This document shows positions 63,252-64,000 of a stretch of 64,000 nt of DNA, piece by piece. The stretch is from NCBI RefSeq assembly GCF_002160525.1, contig NZ_NFKT01000006.1, positions 62,001-126,000 on the forward strand. The letters run 5' to 3'. Origin of the DNA: Lachnoclostridium sp. An169 (GTDB lineage Bacteria > Bacillota > Clostridia > Lachnospirales > Lachnospiraceae). Both the position numbers and the translations under genes were made by a program. Each line of letters opens with the position of its first letter. Positions within the stretch are counted from its first letter, which is position 1. The notes under the pieces were generated by a model. That model was not told where the DNA came from. It saw only the letters and a list, made by a program, of their open reading frames with translations, and searched no databases.

Positions 63252-63914
63252 ATGGATTACGCAAAGATGATCGACCATACACTGCTGAAGCCTGAGGCTT
63301 CTAAAGAGCAGATACGGAAACTGTGTCAGGAGGCGGAAAAATATGGATTTCACTCGGTATGTGTAAATTCCAGTTACGTTTATTTCTGTGCACAGCTTTT
63401 GAAGGATACGGATGTAAAGGTCTGCACAGTGATCGGATTCCCTCTGGGGGCTGCTTCGACAGCGGCAAAAGCTGCGGAGGCAAGAGCTGCTGTCGATGAC
63501 GGGGCAGAGGAACTTGACATGGTGATTCATGTGGGCATGATCAAGAGCGGCGACTGGGATTATGTAAAGCAGGACATTGCCTCTGTTGTGGAGGCGGCGG
63601 GCGGCAAAGCACTGGTGAAAGTGATCCTTGAGACCTGTCTTCTGACAGATGAAGAGAAGGAGAAGGCGTGCCTGATATGCAAAGAGGCCGGAGCGGATTT
63701 TGTAAAGACGTCCACCGGATTTTCAACCGGAGGTGCAACGGAGGAAGATGTGGCGCTGATGCGGAAGACAGTGGGGGCGGATATGGGAGTGAAGGCTTCC
63801 GGCGGAATCCGTTCCATTGAAGATGCACAGCGCATGGTGCAGGCAGGGGCGGACCGGCTGGGGACGAGTTCCGGTATTGCCATAGCTGAAGCTGCCGGGA
63901 AAGAGGAAGCATGA
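63252..63914 (+). CDS. deoC: Deoxyribose-phosphate aldolase
   Basis: A 220-residue TIM-barrel class I aldolase splitting 2-deoxyribose-5-phosphate to acetaldehyde and glyceraldehyde-3-phosphate in deoxynucleoside catabolism. The Schiff-base lysine is in FVKTSTGF near residue 150; IDHTLLKP at the N-terminus and VIGFPLGA near 60 are family landmarks. GGAGGA precedes ATG 63252; a longer frame back to 63039 crosses dacA. The stop overlaps the next start (ATGA). Confidence 0.96.
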   Translation: MDYAKMIDHTLLKPEASKEQIRKLCQEAEKYGFHSVCVNSSYVYFCAQLLKDTDVKVCTVIGFPLGAASTAAKAAEARAAVDDGAEELDMVIHVGMIKSGDWDYVKQDIASVVEAAGGKALVKVILETCLLTDEEKEKACLICKEAGADFVKTSTGFSTGGATEEDVALMRKTVGADMGVKASGGIRSIEDAQRMVQAGADRLGTSSGIAIAEAAGKEEA

Positions 63915-64000
63915 AGATCATTATTCTGACGGCGGTAATCGTTGCGGTACTTCTGGCACTGGTGTTGGAAATTCTGCGGGAACAGCATTTTTTCCGTGTC
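63911..64000 (+). CDS. Start of a membrane-anchored protein, probably a metallophosphoesterase (partial)
   Basis: ATG 63911 overlaps the deoC stop. The 30 codons present give a hydrophobic anchor ([18 protein letters not shown]) and [11 protein letters not shown]. From memory such openings belong to membrane-anchored calcineurin-like phosphoesterases; too little is visible to be sure. Confidence 0.45.
   Translation, partial: MKIIILTAVIVAVLLALVLEILREQHFFRV

Noticed and set aside
1-64000. tRNA, rRNA or known riboswitch classes
   Set aside because: No cloverleaf, T-arm motif or recognised aptamer core was seen by eye in the intergenic regions; a covariance-model scan could change this.

Overview
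The window looks like the chromosome of a Gram-positive gut anaerobe of the Clostridia, most likely Lachnospiraceae. The grounds are strong GGAGG ribosome-binding sites, moderate GC, a phosphoketolase, a second FtsH next to P-type ATPases, DUF4358/MBOAT/DHHW cell-envelope genes and a Tn1549-style tyrosine integrase. No rRNA, tRNA or CRISPR array was found. Most genes form short ATGA-overlapping operons.

Layout. 0-8 kb: two cation P-type ATPases flank an FtsH protease, followed by a cyclopropane-fatty-acid synthase that has lost its SAM-binding core. 8-16.5 kb: phosphoketolase, an AraC regulator, a FliB-like protein, a DUF2975/HTH pair, an MFS exporter behind a consensus promoter buried in an inverted repeat, and an XRE regulator. 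16.5-19.1 kb: a decayed accessory patch with three broken genes around an intact HsdR_N-type nuclease-fold protein. 19-27 kb: MazG-like, DUF6155, macro domain, MutM, dehydrogenase, MATE pump, RecQ and TraX. 27-35 kb: SatD with a broken DUF3307 partner, an ECF sigma/anti-sigma pair, SbcCD and a phosphoglycerate-mutase-type phosphatase.

35-42 kb is the most interesting part: a probable RNA-repair/RNA quality-control locus. Two WYL regulators end at a terminator. A promoter then leads into a ~101-nt end-paired RNA directly upstream of a DUF2828 protein (a Ro60/TROVE-like helical plus vWA protein), followed by RtcB RNA ligase. A second end-paired RNA (~89 nt, with its own -10 box and a T-run) precedes a Lon-like AAA ATPase. 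In both RNAs the predicted +1 falls on the first base of the closing stem, as expected for Y-RNA-like transcripts. Downstream are a NifX-(His/Cys/Gly)-FKBP fusion and a metallophosphoesterase.

43.7-48.2 kb: an O-acyl-transfer cluster (DHHW, MBOAT, DUF4358 lipoprotein), a DnaJ-domain protein and a low-molecular-weight protein tyrosine phosphatase. 48.2-59.8 kb: an ~11.6-kb mobilizable element inserted at the start codon of that phosphatase gene (24-bp direct repeats at 48205 and 59795). It carries int, xis, a DnaC-like ATPase, a RepA-like initiator, relaxase and MobC, but no mating-pore or coupling genes. Its cargo is AT-rich: a P-loop kinase, a GNAT, a kinase-methyltransferase fusion, a second peptide deformylase with an XRE regulator, and TnpV. 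Between 59.8 and 61.6 kb lie a second copy of the int-side arm (124 of 130 bases identical) and a scrap of a mobility gene, the ghost of a second related element. The window ends with dacA, deoC and the start of a further metallophosphoesterase gene.
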